Part shown: positions 1 through 9,100 of the stretch, in pieces | Layout: every line of letters begins with the position of its first letter | How positions within the stretch are numbered: position 1 is the first letter of the stretch | Source: Oncomelania hupensis | Lineage: Eukaryota; Mollusca; Gastropoda; Littorinimorpha; Pomatiopsidae | Assembly (NCBI GenBank): GCA_036898135.1 | Contig: CM072517.1 | Span: 69,119,104 to 69,183,103 of the forward strand | Length of the DNA stretch: 64,000 bases | Direction of reading: 5' to 3' | Position numbers and translations under genes: made by a program | Notes under the pieces: model-generated | Database searches by the model: none | What the model saw: only the letters and a program-made list of their open reading frames with translations | Told to the model about the DNA's origin: nothing

Positions 1-39
1 ATACAAAGTTTAAAGGAAATGTTAAAAAGAAAATTAAAA

Positions 40-660
40 GGCAACGTCATCATGATTGCGTTACTCTATTTACATAAGTTTGGTTTTACGTAGGAGGCAT
101 AAGGAAAATCTAAGTTTATCCCAAACTTGAACCAAATCCTTCCAGTTGTTTGGGAGAAAATAGGATTAGAACAATGATGTCACACGATGACGTCAGCCAA
201 TATACCATTGTTTCGTTTAAGGCTCAAGTCTTCTGTATACTCCAATTACATAGGAAGATTTTTCTTTAAATACAAACATTTGACAAATTTCTTTCTTAAA
301 AGGCGTCACGATGATTACATCACTCGGTTTGCATAAGTTTGGTTTTATCTTGGAGGCACTGTTAAGGTTTAAGAGTAGACTAAACTTGAACCAAATCCCC
401 CCAGTAGTTTTGGAAAAAATAGGATTGGGAAAAAAACAAAACAAATTATGACGTTACCATGATAACATCACCCTATGTGTATTTTTTTTTTTTTAGGGGA
501 CGGGGAGGGTTGGCGCGGGGGTGTCATCTTGTAAGGTTCACTATTTCCTAACTAAATGCCAAGTTTAAACAAATTCGTCCATTAGTTTTAGGGAAAATAT
601 TATCTCCGTACCGACGCCGGATGGCGGACGCCGGACGGACAGACAACGCCAAAAACAATC
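40..660. repeat. Degenerate interspersed/tandem repeat, about three units
   Basis: Two related blocks about 260 bp apart share CATAAGTTTGGTTTT (about 72 and 332) and then AACTTGAACCAAATCC with a following GGAAAAAATAGGA-like stretch (about 122 and 382). A third weaker unit lies at 555-600. The block ends in a GACGCCGGATGGCGGACG-like stretch. No coding frame is conserved. The class is unknown; it resembles old degenerate repeats seen in mollusc introns, but that likeness is from memory. Confidence 0.5.
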
Positions 661-884
661 ATTCCCAGAGCTTTGCAGCTCGGCAACTAATTACCATGGG
701 TTGTCTTTTCCAGCAAACGAATTTAATCATAGGGTGTGCAGCGCACGGCAATTTTTCTCCTTCGGTGGCTATGATCTTTTCCCCCTGCCCTGCCACTCAA
801 AGCAATCATTTTAAAGAGTGATACCCTGTGCTGGCGTTCAGTTCCATATCTCCTTAATTAAGGGCATTAATCAAGTACAATGTA

Positions 885-1052
885 TACTCGATGGCATTGC
901 GGTGTAAGTGGATACTCGATGGTACCGCCTTATAAGTGGATCCTCCATGGCACAGCGGTATACTTGGATCCTCGATGGCACAGCGGTATAAGTGAATCCT
1001 CGATGGCACAGCAGTATAAGTGGATCCCCGATGGTATAGCGGTTTAAGTGGA
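885..1052. repeat. 28-bp minisatellite, 6 copies
   Basis: Six head-to-tail 28-bp units of the form TCCTCGATGGCACAGCGG followed by TATAAGTGGA. The first two units and the last are the most diverged. The length is exactly 6 x 28 bp. Confidence 0.85.
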
Positions 1053-1730
1053 TCCATTCTGCCTTGGTTAATGTTTTCTCTCTCTAGATCTGAATGGTTC
1101 TGTTGCTTACTACCAATGAGTGAAAAACCTAGAACATAGCTACTAGGAACAGAACTAACATGAAACAACCTCCACAGCGTGTCAGCGCAACTCTCTCTGC
1201 TTCTGTCAAAAAACAGTCTCAAAAGTTCACATGCGTAAACAGTTATCTATCCTGTGCACTAGGACCCAACTCGGTGCTTTTGATATTAAAAACTGTCAAT
1301 TGGGAAAACTATCTGCGCCTTCCTGGGTCTGTAATACGCCAAACCAATAGGCCTATCCATCCGGTATATTTTGGACCCCCAGTATTAAAATTTCTACATT
1401 AAACAGTCCACGAGGAGAACTATGCGAGGTGTAGCTGTTTCCGGGCGAAAGGGAGAGAAGACCTCGGGTTTATCAATACCGAGCCGAATTAACTCCCTTA
1501 GCGCTGTCAAAGGTGGTTGTTTCGCTTCTGGTAAACTTCGCTGAACAGATGTTTTGATCACTCTCAGCCTCCCTGTTGCGAGAAGGAGAGAAAACAAAGA
1601 AGGAGGAGATTAGGTACAGGAGAACATGGTAGGAGAAATCGGTTTGGCCCAACGGTCCATGCCATTAGATAATAAGTTCGTTTCAGGGCGGTAGCCATTT
1701 CTTCGAGGAATATTAAAATCACCGCTTTAC
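1053..1730. other. No recognisable feature
   Basis: Short uninformative ORFs on both strands, without recognisable motifs, splice-bounded coding sequence or repeat structure that I can see. Confidence 0.5.
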
Positions 1731-1830
1731 AATACAATGCAATGCAATACAATACAATACAATACAATACAATACAATACAATACAATACAATACAATAC
1801 AATACAATACAATACCATACAACACAATAC
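1731..1830. repeat. (AATAC)n pentanucleotide microsatellite
   Basis: About 18 nearly perfect AATAC units with a few AATGC/CATAC variants at the edges. The open frames across it are by-products of the repeat. Confidence 0.95.
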
Positions 1831-2547
1831 GACTTTATTTGTCACACACGGAGCAGTTGCAATGGCGACAGCACATAAGTATTTACAAATATCCTATTTC
1901 TTGATTTGCATCTCCTTTTCAGTGCTAAAACAGTTGTGTCCCTTTGAGAAGACGCGCGTAGCAATGTCTCTTGTGTTCACAGTGGATTGGTATCTAGATT
2001 TACAATGACCGAATGATAGATTTTTATAAAATAAGAGTGGATTCGTATCGTTAGTGCGTAGGCTTGCACTAATGGCTAGCTTCTGGTATAGTCCTGACTT
2101 CGTCCTTTGCATTAAGCAGATCTTTGAGCTGGTAAGCGCGTTATTTTAAAAAAAAAACACGTTTAATGCAGAACCTAGTGTGTTGTTGAGTAATGATTTT
2201 GCCCAAAGCCTTAGAGCAGATTTTTCAGCTGGTAGGTAAATTACATCAGAACATCTTTTTTCGTTTGTGTGTTTATGTTTTTTGGTTCCGGACTTGGGAA
2301 CCGTGTGGCAGCGAAGACACGGCTTGGGGGTAGTAGTGTGATTGCCTAAGACCGAGTCAGGCACACTGTCTTGCCAACCCACCCATGGCAAACCGATCGT
2401 CTTCTGAACGGCTTATCCCCCTTTCCTTCTGCTCCCCATATTCCCTCTCCTCTGATTCCCTTTCCCCCTCCTCAAAACCTCAACTGGCGTTTAAATAAGC
2501 ATCACAACATCAACGGATCAGCACAACCACAGGTGGAGTTCTGCAGG
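1831..2547. other. No recognisable gene; short local repeats only
   Basis: Contains a weak direct repeat (GCAGATCTTTGAGCTGGTAAG near 2117 and GCAGATTTTTCAGCTGGTAG near 2216) and a pyrimidine-rich stretch near 2400-2470. I see no supportable coding region. Confidence 0.4.
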
Positions 2548-2655
2548 TAAAACCATCATCATCATCATCATCATCATGGTCAAGGTCGTTAGAATCGTCG
2601 TCGTAATCATTATCACCTTTATCATGACCATCATCATCATCGTCATCATCATCAT
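2548..2655. repeat. (ATC)n microsatellite, left part of the insertion site
   Basis: An imperfect ATC/GTC tract that stops abruptly where the LTR begins at 2656. The same type of tract resumes at 17423, directly after the last LTR base. The retrotransposon therefore sits inside a formerly continuous microsatellite. ATCAT at 2651-2655 matches ATCAT at 17423-17427. Confidence 0.85.
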
Positions 2656-4198
2656 TGTCATGAATTGGCTAGTTTAACTCTGCTCATTGACTATTTAGCC
2701 ATGTGTAGTAATGGTAACATTAGAGAGAGTCAGTATATTACACAGCAGCAATTAAATTACACAGCAGACCACACACGGCGAGCGAGCCACCCACATCACA
2801 GTGAGTCAGCACTTGAGCTTTGAATCGGACCGTTTTAACCAATCAGCAGCAGGCTAAGTGGGTAGAGCAGTTTTGACTGTGTCAAAACCTAGCACAGCTT
2901 GGTCAGTCGTGTGTGAGACGAGGAAGAAGTAACATCTCCTTAGCTAGCAGAGAACTATCTTCACTCATAGACCAGGAAGCAGGACTTAGAATCTCAGAAT
3001 TCTATTTAGTCATCACGGGCCTGAACTTGTCAAACAGGTAAATGAACACCCTTCTGTTTCATCGTGATATATTTATATTATTGTTGAAATTATGTTTGAA
3101 GAATTTGCTATGCATAAATGTGAATTGTTAATCCGAATTTGCGTGACCACGTGGAAGAGCCGAACACGAGGCGAAACACGACCGGTTGCGCCGCCATGTT
3201 GTATACCATACGGAACCACTGTTGTTTAACTTATATGTATGTTTGCAGACCAGTGGCTGTACCCGTGAATGTTTATAATATTATTAATTCTGTATGTGTA
3301 TAGTTAGACACGATTGATATTTATGTATGTATAGGAATTTAGAGTGAGATTACAGCGGACCCCGGAAGTAGCAGAATGTTCGTCGCTTATGTATAGAGAT
3401 GTGGAGCTATCACTGAGGGCTACTTTGGCTTTCAGTGAGACGCTCTGCACAAACCGATTATTCAGGGTTGTGCAGAATTTCGTCTCTTATATTACAGACG
3501 AGCAGGCGAGCTATCCCGAGCTATCCCGAGCTATCCTGTGCACCCCACTCCACAGAAACGACTAGTTGGTTGAGGATCCTCTACCGCACAAGACGGAAAG
3601 AGCTGCCTTGAAAAACACCCTGTCAGACCCCACAGCGTGGCAAGGGAACCCAACTACACAACGACACAGGTGGACCAGAAGCTACCTCACAGAAGGACTT
3701 CGAACACCCCACACATGAGTTAAGTGCATAAGGCGAAGGTGCACTTAAACTGATCATAACAGGACCACAGTAGTCCAACTCTTCAGAAACTGTAAAACGG
3801 ACCACAGTAGTCCAAATCTACATGAAATATTATAGCAAGTGCCCGAGGAAGAAAAACAGCGGCCTAGACTATCAGCGATCGAACTATTAGCAGTGACTGA
3901 GACTTTTTAAGTTAGATTAGTACTTAGAGAATCTTGTAGAGAGTAGAAGAAATAAATGTGTGATTTTAACTGTTATCAAGTGGCTGGACTACATATGATT
4001 CATAGCCGTGTGAAAGCTAGTGTGACAGTAATCTCTTACCATTGTTCTATCTATTTCTGTACCCCAACCTTAACACAGAACGAGCTAAACAAATAAATTT
4101 ATTAAAGTAATTCATAGGGTGACTTACTAACAGTTCCCACCGAATAAACGTGAGGGTCCATAATTCCATTGTGCAGAGCCCATAAACCCCGCGTGACA
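2656..4198 (+). repeat. LTR 1 (1543 bp)
   Basis: Runs from TGTCATGAATTGG to CCCCGCGTGACA. It holds a CCAAT box at 2839-2843, AATAAA polyadenylation signals at 3951-3956 and 4092-4097, a perfect 8-bp-stem hairpin at 3721-3747, and two copies of a self-complementary GGACCACAGTAGTCC motif at 3762 and 3799. It differs from LTRs 2 and 3 by A at 2798 and A at 4130. I cannot fix the U3/R/U5 borders from sequence alone. Confidence 0.95.
3721..3747 (+). other. Perfect hairpin in LTR (also at 10333 and 16945)
   Basis: TAAGTGCA and TGCACTTA form an 8-bp perfect stem around an 11-nt loop, about 200 bp upstream of the AATAAA. The position would suit a structured R-region RNA, but this is inference. Identical hairpins occur 6612 and 13224 bp further on. 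Confidence 0.5.
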
Positions 4199-4567
4199 CT
4201 TTAATTGGCGAGCCTGCCAGGATCTGTGTATAATAGGAATTGGGTATAACCGGACCTAAGTACAATAAAATTAGATAACAGTAGGAGTAGTAGAATAACT
4301 TAGAATAGTGGTAACAAGGACTAATCAGTTGTGGTGCACTATTCTTTAGTTAAAAAACTTTTTTGCTTCAAATATTTTTGTGCCTGTATGTTGCATTGTT
4401 CTTTTGCAGGTTTTGCTTAAATAACTGTTGTATGCCATTTGACTCTTGTTTTATTCTATTATTGATTCCGAATTTTATGGTCTTTGCATTGTTGTTATTG
4501 ACTTGCAATATTGCTAGTGTTTTGGTATTCCACGTGATTCAGAGGTTGTTCATAGACACGTTTGGCA
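4199..4567 (+). other. 5' untranslated leader of element copy 1
   Basis: A 369-bp stretch between LTR 1 and the Gag-Pol start. It contains a strong-looking splice acceptor (TTGTTCTTTTGCAG ending at 4409). A matching donor, CAAACAGGTAAAT, lies in the LTR with its exon end at 3037. A 1.37-kb leader intron is therefore possible but unproven. The same holds 6612 bp downstream in copy 2. Confidence 0.4.
4206..4223 (+). other. Primer-binding site candidate, copy 1
   Basis: TGGCGAGCCTGCCAGGAT lies 7 nt after the LTR end. It begins with TGG, the complement of a tRNA CCA end, and has the form of known gypsy-class PBSs. The complementary tRNA would have a G discriminator, as serine and some arginine tRNAs do. 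I cannot assign the tRNA without a tRNA set from the host. Confidence 0.6.
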
Positions 4568-7500
4568 ATGTCGGACCCAGTGGCCTTGAGATTGCGTTTC
4601 AAGGAACTAGGAGAAGCTTTACACTTAGCAGGGGGAGACCTAATTGCGTATATCAATGCAGAGGTAGAGAAACAGGAGGCTAAGGCAGAGAGAGCAGCCG
4701 AGAGAGAACAGAAGAAACTCGAAGCAGAACAGAGAAAAGCAGAACTAGAAGCAGAGCAAAAGAAACTAGCATTAGAAGCAGAGCAGAAGAAACTAGCATT
4801 AGAAGCAGAGCAAAAGAAAGCAGAGTTAGAAGCAGCAAGAGAACAGAAAAAAGCAGAGTTAGAAGCAGCAAGAGAACAGAAGAAATTAGAATTAGAAGGA
4901 GAACAGAAGAAGGCAGCATTAGCAGCAGAGAGAGATGCAGAAAGTAGGAGATGGGAGTATGAGAGGGCAGAAAAGGAAAAAGACAGACAGCATGAGTTAG
5001 AGCTAAGAAGATTGGGATCAGGAGCTTCAAGTTCTTCCTCAACCCCTCCCCACTCAGATCAGCTAGAGGTAGCATCCAACCCTGTACAAGGAATGTCATT
5101 TCCACTGGGGACATTCAATGAGAGAGAGGAAGGTCTAGATCTCTATCTGACTAGGTTCGAGCGTCTAGCAACAGAGTATAAACTAGATCCCACCCATTGG
5201 TCTTTTAAGCTTAGTCAAGGGCTTAGAGGAAAGGCTTATGACATCTACAGTAAGCTACCGACTGACAGAGTGACTGACTATCACAAAGTAAAAGAGGCAC
5301 TCCTAACGGGATTCGAACTGACAGGAGAATGCTACCGGCAAAAGTTCCGCACCAATCGGAGAGTGAAAGGCGAGAGCTATGCGCAGTTCGCGGATCGGTT
5401 GTCCACAACGCTGGATAAGTGGATTAGCCAGTCAGCCATGGCTAAGACGTATGATGGACTGACAGAACTGTTAGTATGGGAACAGCTACGGGAAACCATG
5501 ACCCCCGAGCTGAGGACATTCTCAGTAGAGCAGGGCGCGGAAAGACTGGAAGATCTGGTCAAGGTCGCAGATAGGTACGTGGCCGCACACGGAGAAGCCA
5601 AGAGCTTCAGGCGAGACCTAAAGCCTAACGGGAAAGAGGCACAGAAACGAAGCCCTAACCGGGAAGAGCGCACCGCGAATAAGCCGAATAACCCCAGACC
5701 TGGGCAAAACAAAGGACCCAACACGGAATTCGGGAAAAGAGGTCCCGCAGAACAGAGACGGTATTGTTCGTTCTGCAACAGAAACAATCACTCCACCGCA
5801 GAATGTTTCAAGTTGGCCGCACAACGTAGGGAAGAGCGCGAAAGCCGGCCAGCGCACAGAGTCCTAACTCAAAGCAGCGGTAACAAGCCACACACAATCG
5901 GAGATCACCCATCGGTGACAGACACGGTCAAGGTCAACGGAAAAGAAGCGAACTGTCTGTATGACACGGGTCTATCATACGATGCGATAGTTAGCGAATC
6001 TCTTGTATCGCGCGCGGACTTGACAGACAAGACAGTCGACTTACAAGGAGCAGACTTGACGAAACCGACGACTACTTGCCCAATAGCTTGGATCGCAGTA
6101 GAGAGTAGGTACGTCACAGGACGAATCCAAGCAGCTGTTTTACAGAAACCCCTGTATGATCTAGTGCTAGGTTGTAGGTATGTGTTCTTAGGCACGCCCC
6201 CCAAAACTGTAGAGATAGCTGCAGTGCAAACCAGGGCCCAAGCTAAAACCCAACCACCCCAGCCCGAGTTCGCTCCGAATCCAGGACTCGAAGAGATCAA
6301 AACAGCACAGAAAGAAGACACCTCGATAGCGAAGTGCTTCCAGAAGCTACCCAAGGCGCACACACCCCCGCACAAGGGAGACTTCTACATGGAAGAGGGA
6401 GTTCTACATCGACAAGGAGATGGAGATCACACCCAACTAGTACTACCAGCCACCCTTCGAGCCCAAGTACTAGAATTAGGCCACAGCATGCCACTCAGCG
6501 GACAAATGGGAATTGGAGCCACAGTGCAGAGAATCAGCGCACACTACTATTGGCCAGGAATCACGGAGGATGTCAAGCGCTACGTGAAATCTTGTCACCA
6601 ATGTCAACGATATTCCCCGCGACATCACACCGTACCAGTTACCTTAGGACCATCAGTAGTAGTCGGCGTGCCATTCCAGCAAGTCTCAGTAGACATAGTA
6701 GGACCACTGCCCATGACCAAGAAGAGGAACAGATTTCTACTCACACTCGTCGACGCATGTACGATGTGGTGCGAAGCAGTCCCGTTGCCAGCGATCGACA
6801 CCAAGAAGATCGCAGATGCACTCATCGCCATCTTTACCAGAGTCGGATTCCCGGACAGCATTAGAACGGACAACGGATCTCAGTTCACCGGCCGCCTGAT
6901 GCAAGACGTGTTCGAGTTGATACAAGTTCATCACATTCGCACACCACCATACCACCCCGCCAGCAACGGACAAGTAGAAAGACTGAATGGAACCCTTCTC
7001 ACCATACTCAGGAAAGTCGCCGACGACAATCCAGAAGCGTGGGACACCTACGTGAATGCGGCACTGTTCGCATACCGAGAAACGCCCCATGCAGCCACAG
7101 GCTACACCCCGTCAACCTTGCTATTCGGCAGACCTCTAGCAGGACCGCTAGAAGCCCTACGCAGAAGTTGGACGGAGGCCAAGATAGACGACACACCAAG
7201 AGGTGCCACCAAGTACGTCGCAGGCCTGCAGGAAACCCTCAAAGCAACGTGGAAGAAAGCTGGTGAAGCACTGAAGAAGGCAAGAGCCCTTCAGGCGAAG
7301 TACTACAACCGCCACGCGAAGGACAGAGAACTGCAAGTCGGCGATCAAGTGCTACTCTTACTTCCAAGTGGAACCAACAAGCTGGACATCGCTTGGAGAG
7401 GACCGTACCGGGTGACTGCCAAGAAATCCAAGACAGTCTACCAAGTAGAGGTGAACGGGAGAGCCCGATACCACCACATCAATCTCCTCAAGAAGTACAC

Positions 7501-9100
7501 GGACCGACCAGCGACTCCCAGCACTCACAACTTGTTAGCCATCGCCATCGCGGAAGAAGGAGAAAGCATGGAGACCAATGCAGTAGAGTATCCCCTGCAC
7601 TCCAAAGAAACCTACAAAGACGTGATACTCAACGGAGACCTAGCCGCTAAACAGCAACAGCAAGTACGACAGGTCATTCGACAACATCAGACTGTGCTCA
7701 CAGACCGACCAGGGAGGACAGACCTCGTCGAAGTAACCTTAACGGTGACCGACCCAACACCCGTCCGCCAGAAGCTCTACCCGATGCCACTGTCGCAGCA
7801 GCGAGCCATCAAGGAAGAGATAGACACCTTACTGGCAGCCGGAATCATCTCAGAGTCTACCTCACCCTACAGCGCAGGCACGGTATTGTTGCGAAAACCC
7901 AACGGAGAGCATCGACTGTGCATCGACTTCAGACTGCTGAATGCCGTAACGCAATTCCAGCCAGAGCCACTCCCGGACCAGACAGACCTATTTGCCAAGC
8001 TACAGCGAGCGAAGTACTTCTCACGCATCGACCTCAGCAAAGGATACTACCAGATACCAGTGCAACCGCAAGTCCGAAAGTACCTAGCGTTCAGCACTAT
8101 GGAAGGACACTTCGAATTCAACGTGCTTCCATTCGGACTCCACAATGCACCCAGCATCTTCAGCGCAATGATGCGGAAACTCCTGGCATCCCTGAGCAGC
8201 GAGCACCTACACTCGTTTATGGACGACATCCTCATCGCAACACCTACGTGGGAGGAACATGTCACGCTCCTACAACAACTACTCGCACGCCTCAGAGACA
8301 CAGGATTGACGGCAAGACCCACCAAATGTCAGATTGGATTCACAGAACTAGAATTTCTGGGACACACCATCAGTCAAGGAAGCCTGCGACCGGTAGAGAA
8401 GACAGTGAAACGCCTACTCGACGCTCCTAGGCCCAAGACAAAGAAGGAAGTGCAGTCATTTCTAGGACTCTGCGGCTTCTACCAGAAGTTCATCCCCAAC
8501 TACAACAGCATCGCCGTGCCACTGACAAATGGAACCCGGAAAATCGCCCCGGACAAAGTAGTTTGGACAGCGGAATGTGAGACAGCATTCCAAACACTCA
8601 AGGACAGAATGACATCGGCGCCAGTACTCCACCTACCCGATTTGACTCAGCCATTCGTTCTTCGCACCGACGCAAGCGACTTAGGCCTCGGAGCAGTACT
8701 GCTACAGCGCGACCCCAAGAATGCAGAGACGCTATTCCCTGTCGCCTACGCCAGCAGAAAATTGAGACCCGCCGAGACCCACTACGCCACGTCGGAGAAA
8801 GAATGTCTTGGACTAGTCTGGGCCATACAGAAGTTTCAACTCTACCTGTATGGGACCCACTTCACAGTTCAGGTGGACCATCAACCACTATCGTTCCTGG
8901 CAGCCTCCAAGTCTTTGAACTCTCGCCTGATGCGATGGGCACTCACCCTTCAGGCGTACTCATTCCAAATCGAGTACATCCCCGGCAAGGAAAACCACGG
9001 AGCCGACTACCTCAGTCGCCATCTCGTGGAGGACACAGCAGCTGTCGCCCACCCAACACAACTAAGGGCCACCGCACCAGAATTCGTCCCCGCCCAGTAA
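4568..9100 (+). CDS. Gag-Pol polyprotein, Gmr1-type Ty3/gypsy (copy 1)
   Basis: A single intact 1510-aa ORF. I chose the ATG at 4568; the frame is open slightly further upstream only from a TTG. Domains: a Lys/Glu/Ala-rich coiled coil (about 38-150); a Gag capsid-like, SCAN-like region (about 183-341); a CX2CX4HX4C zinc knuckle (C400, C403, H408, C413); an aspartic protease with DTG at 466-468 and an LVLG-type second motif near 535; the integrase zinc-binding region (H639, then Gln646 where the second His is expected, C676, C679); the integrase core D709, D768, E804 with exact D-35-E spacing; a GPY/F module near 945; reverse transcriptase with D1155 and FMDD at 1217-1220; RNase H with D1368, E1412, D1437. 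Integrase lies before reverse transcriptase, unlike most gypsy elements. There is no gag-pol frameshift and no env. It should make virus-like particles and drive reverse transcription and integration. Confidence 0.95.
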   Translation: MSDPVALRLRFKELGEALHLAGGDLIAYINAEVEKQEAKAERAAEREQKKLEAEQRKAELEAEQKKLALEAEQKKLALEAEQKKAELEAAREQKKAELEAAREQKKLELEGEQKKAALAAERDAESRRWEYERAEKEKDRQHELELRRLGSGASSSSSTPPHSDQLEVASNPVQGMSFPLGTFNEREEGLDLYLTRFERLATEYKLDPTHWSFKLSQGLRGKAYDIYSKLPTDRVTDYHKVKEALLTGFELTGECYRQKFRTNRRVKGESYAQFADRLSTTLDKWISQSAMAKTYDGLTELLVWEQLRETMTPELRTFSVEQGAERLEDLVKVADRYVAAHGEAKSFRRDLKPNGKEAQKRSPNREERTANKPNNPRPGQNKGPNTEFGKRGPAEQRRYCSFCNRNNHSTAECFKLAAQRREERESRPAHRVLTQSSGNKPHTIGDHPSVTDTVKVNGKEANCLYDTGLSYDAIVSESLVSRADLTDKTVDLQGADLTKPTTTCPIAWIAVESRYVTGRIQAAVLQKPLYDLVLGCRYVFLGTPPKTVEIAAVQTRAQAKTQPPQPEFAPNPGLEEIKTAQKEDTSIAKCFQKLPKAHTPPHKGDFYMEEGVLHRQGDGDHTQLVLPATLRAQVLELGHSMPLSGQMGIGATVQRISAHYYWPGITEDVKRYVKSCHQCQRYSPRHHTVPVTLGPSVVVGVPFQQVSVDIVGPLPMTKKRNRFLLTLVDACTMWCEAVPLPAIDTKKIADALIAIFTRVGFPDSIRTDNGSQFTGRLMQDVFELIQVHHIRTPPYHPASNGQVERLNGTLLTILRKVADDNPEAWDTYVNAALFAYRETPHAATGYTPSTLLFGRPLAGPLEALRRSWTEAKIDDTPRGATKYVAGLQETLKATWKKAGEALKKARALQAKYYNRHAKDRELQVGDQVLLLLPSGTNKLDIAWRGPYRVTAKKSKTVYQVEVNGRARYHHINLLKKYTDRPATPSTHNLLAIAIAEEGESMETNAVEYPLHSKETYKDVILNGDLAAKQQQQVRQVIRQHQTVLTDRPGRTDLVEVTLTVTDPTPVRQKLYPMPLSQQRAIKEEIDTLLAAGIISESTSPYSAGTVLLRKPNGEHRLCIDFRLLNAVTQFQPEPLPDQTDLFAKLQRAKYFSRIDLSKGYYQIPVQPQVRKYLAFSTMEGHFEFNVLPFGLHNAPSIFSAMMRKLLASLSSEHLHSFMDDILIATPTWEEHVTLLQQLLARLRDTGLTARPTKCQIGFTELEFLGHTISQGSLRPVEKTVKRLLDAPRPKTKKEVQSFLGLCGFYQKFIPNYNSIAVPLTNGTRKIAPDKVVWTAECETAFQTLKDRMTSAPVLHLPDLTQPFVLRTDASDLGLGAVLLQRDPKNAETLFPVAYASRKLRPAETHYATSEKECLGLVWAIQKFQLYLYGTHFTVQVDHQPLSFLAASKSLNSRLMRWALTLQAYSFQIEYIPGKENHGADYLSRHLVEDTAAVAHPTQLRATAPEFVPAQ

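Noticed and set aside
4363..4683. 106-aa hydrophobic ORF upstream of and overlapping Gag-Pol (repeated at 10975)
   Set aside because: It starts at a non-ATG codon in the leader, shows no domain, and its second half is Gag in another frame.
7400..7560. Chromodomain after the integrase GPY/F module
   Set aside because: The sequence after GPYRV leads through a short basic stretch into the reverse transcriptase region. No chromodomain aromatic pattern is visible.
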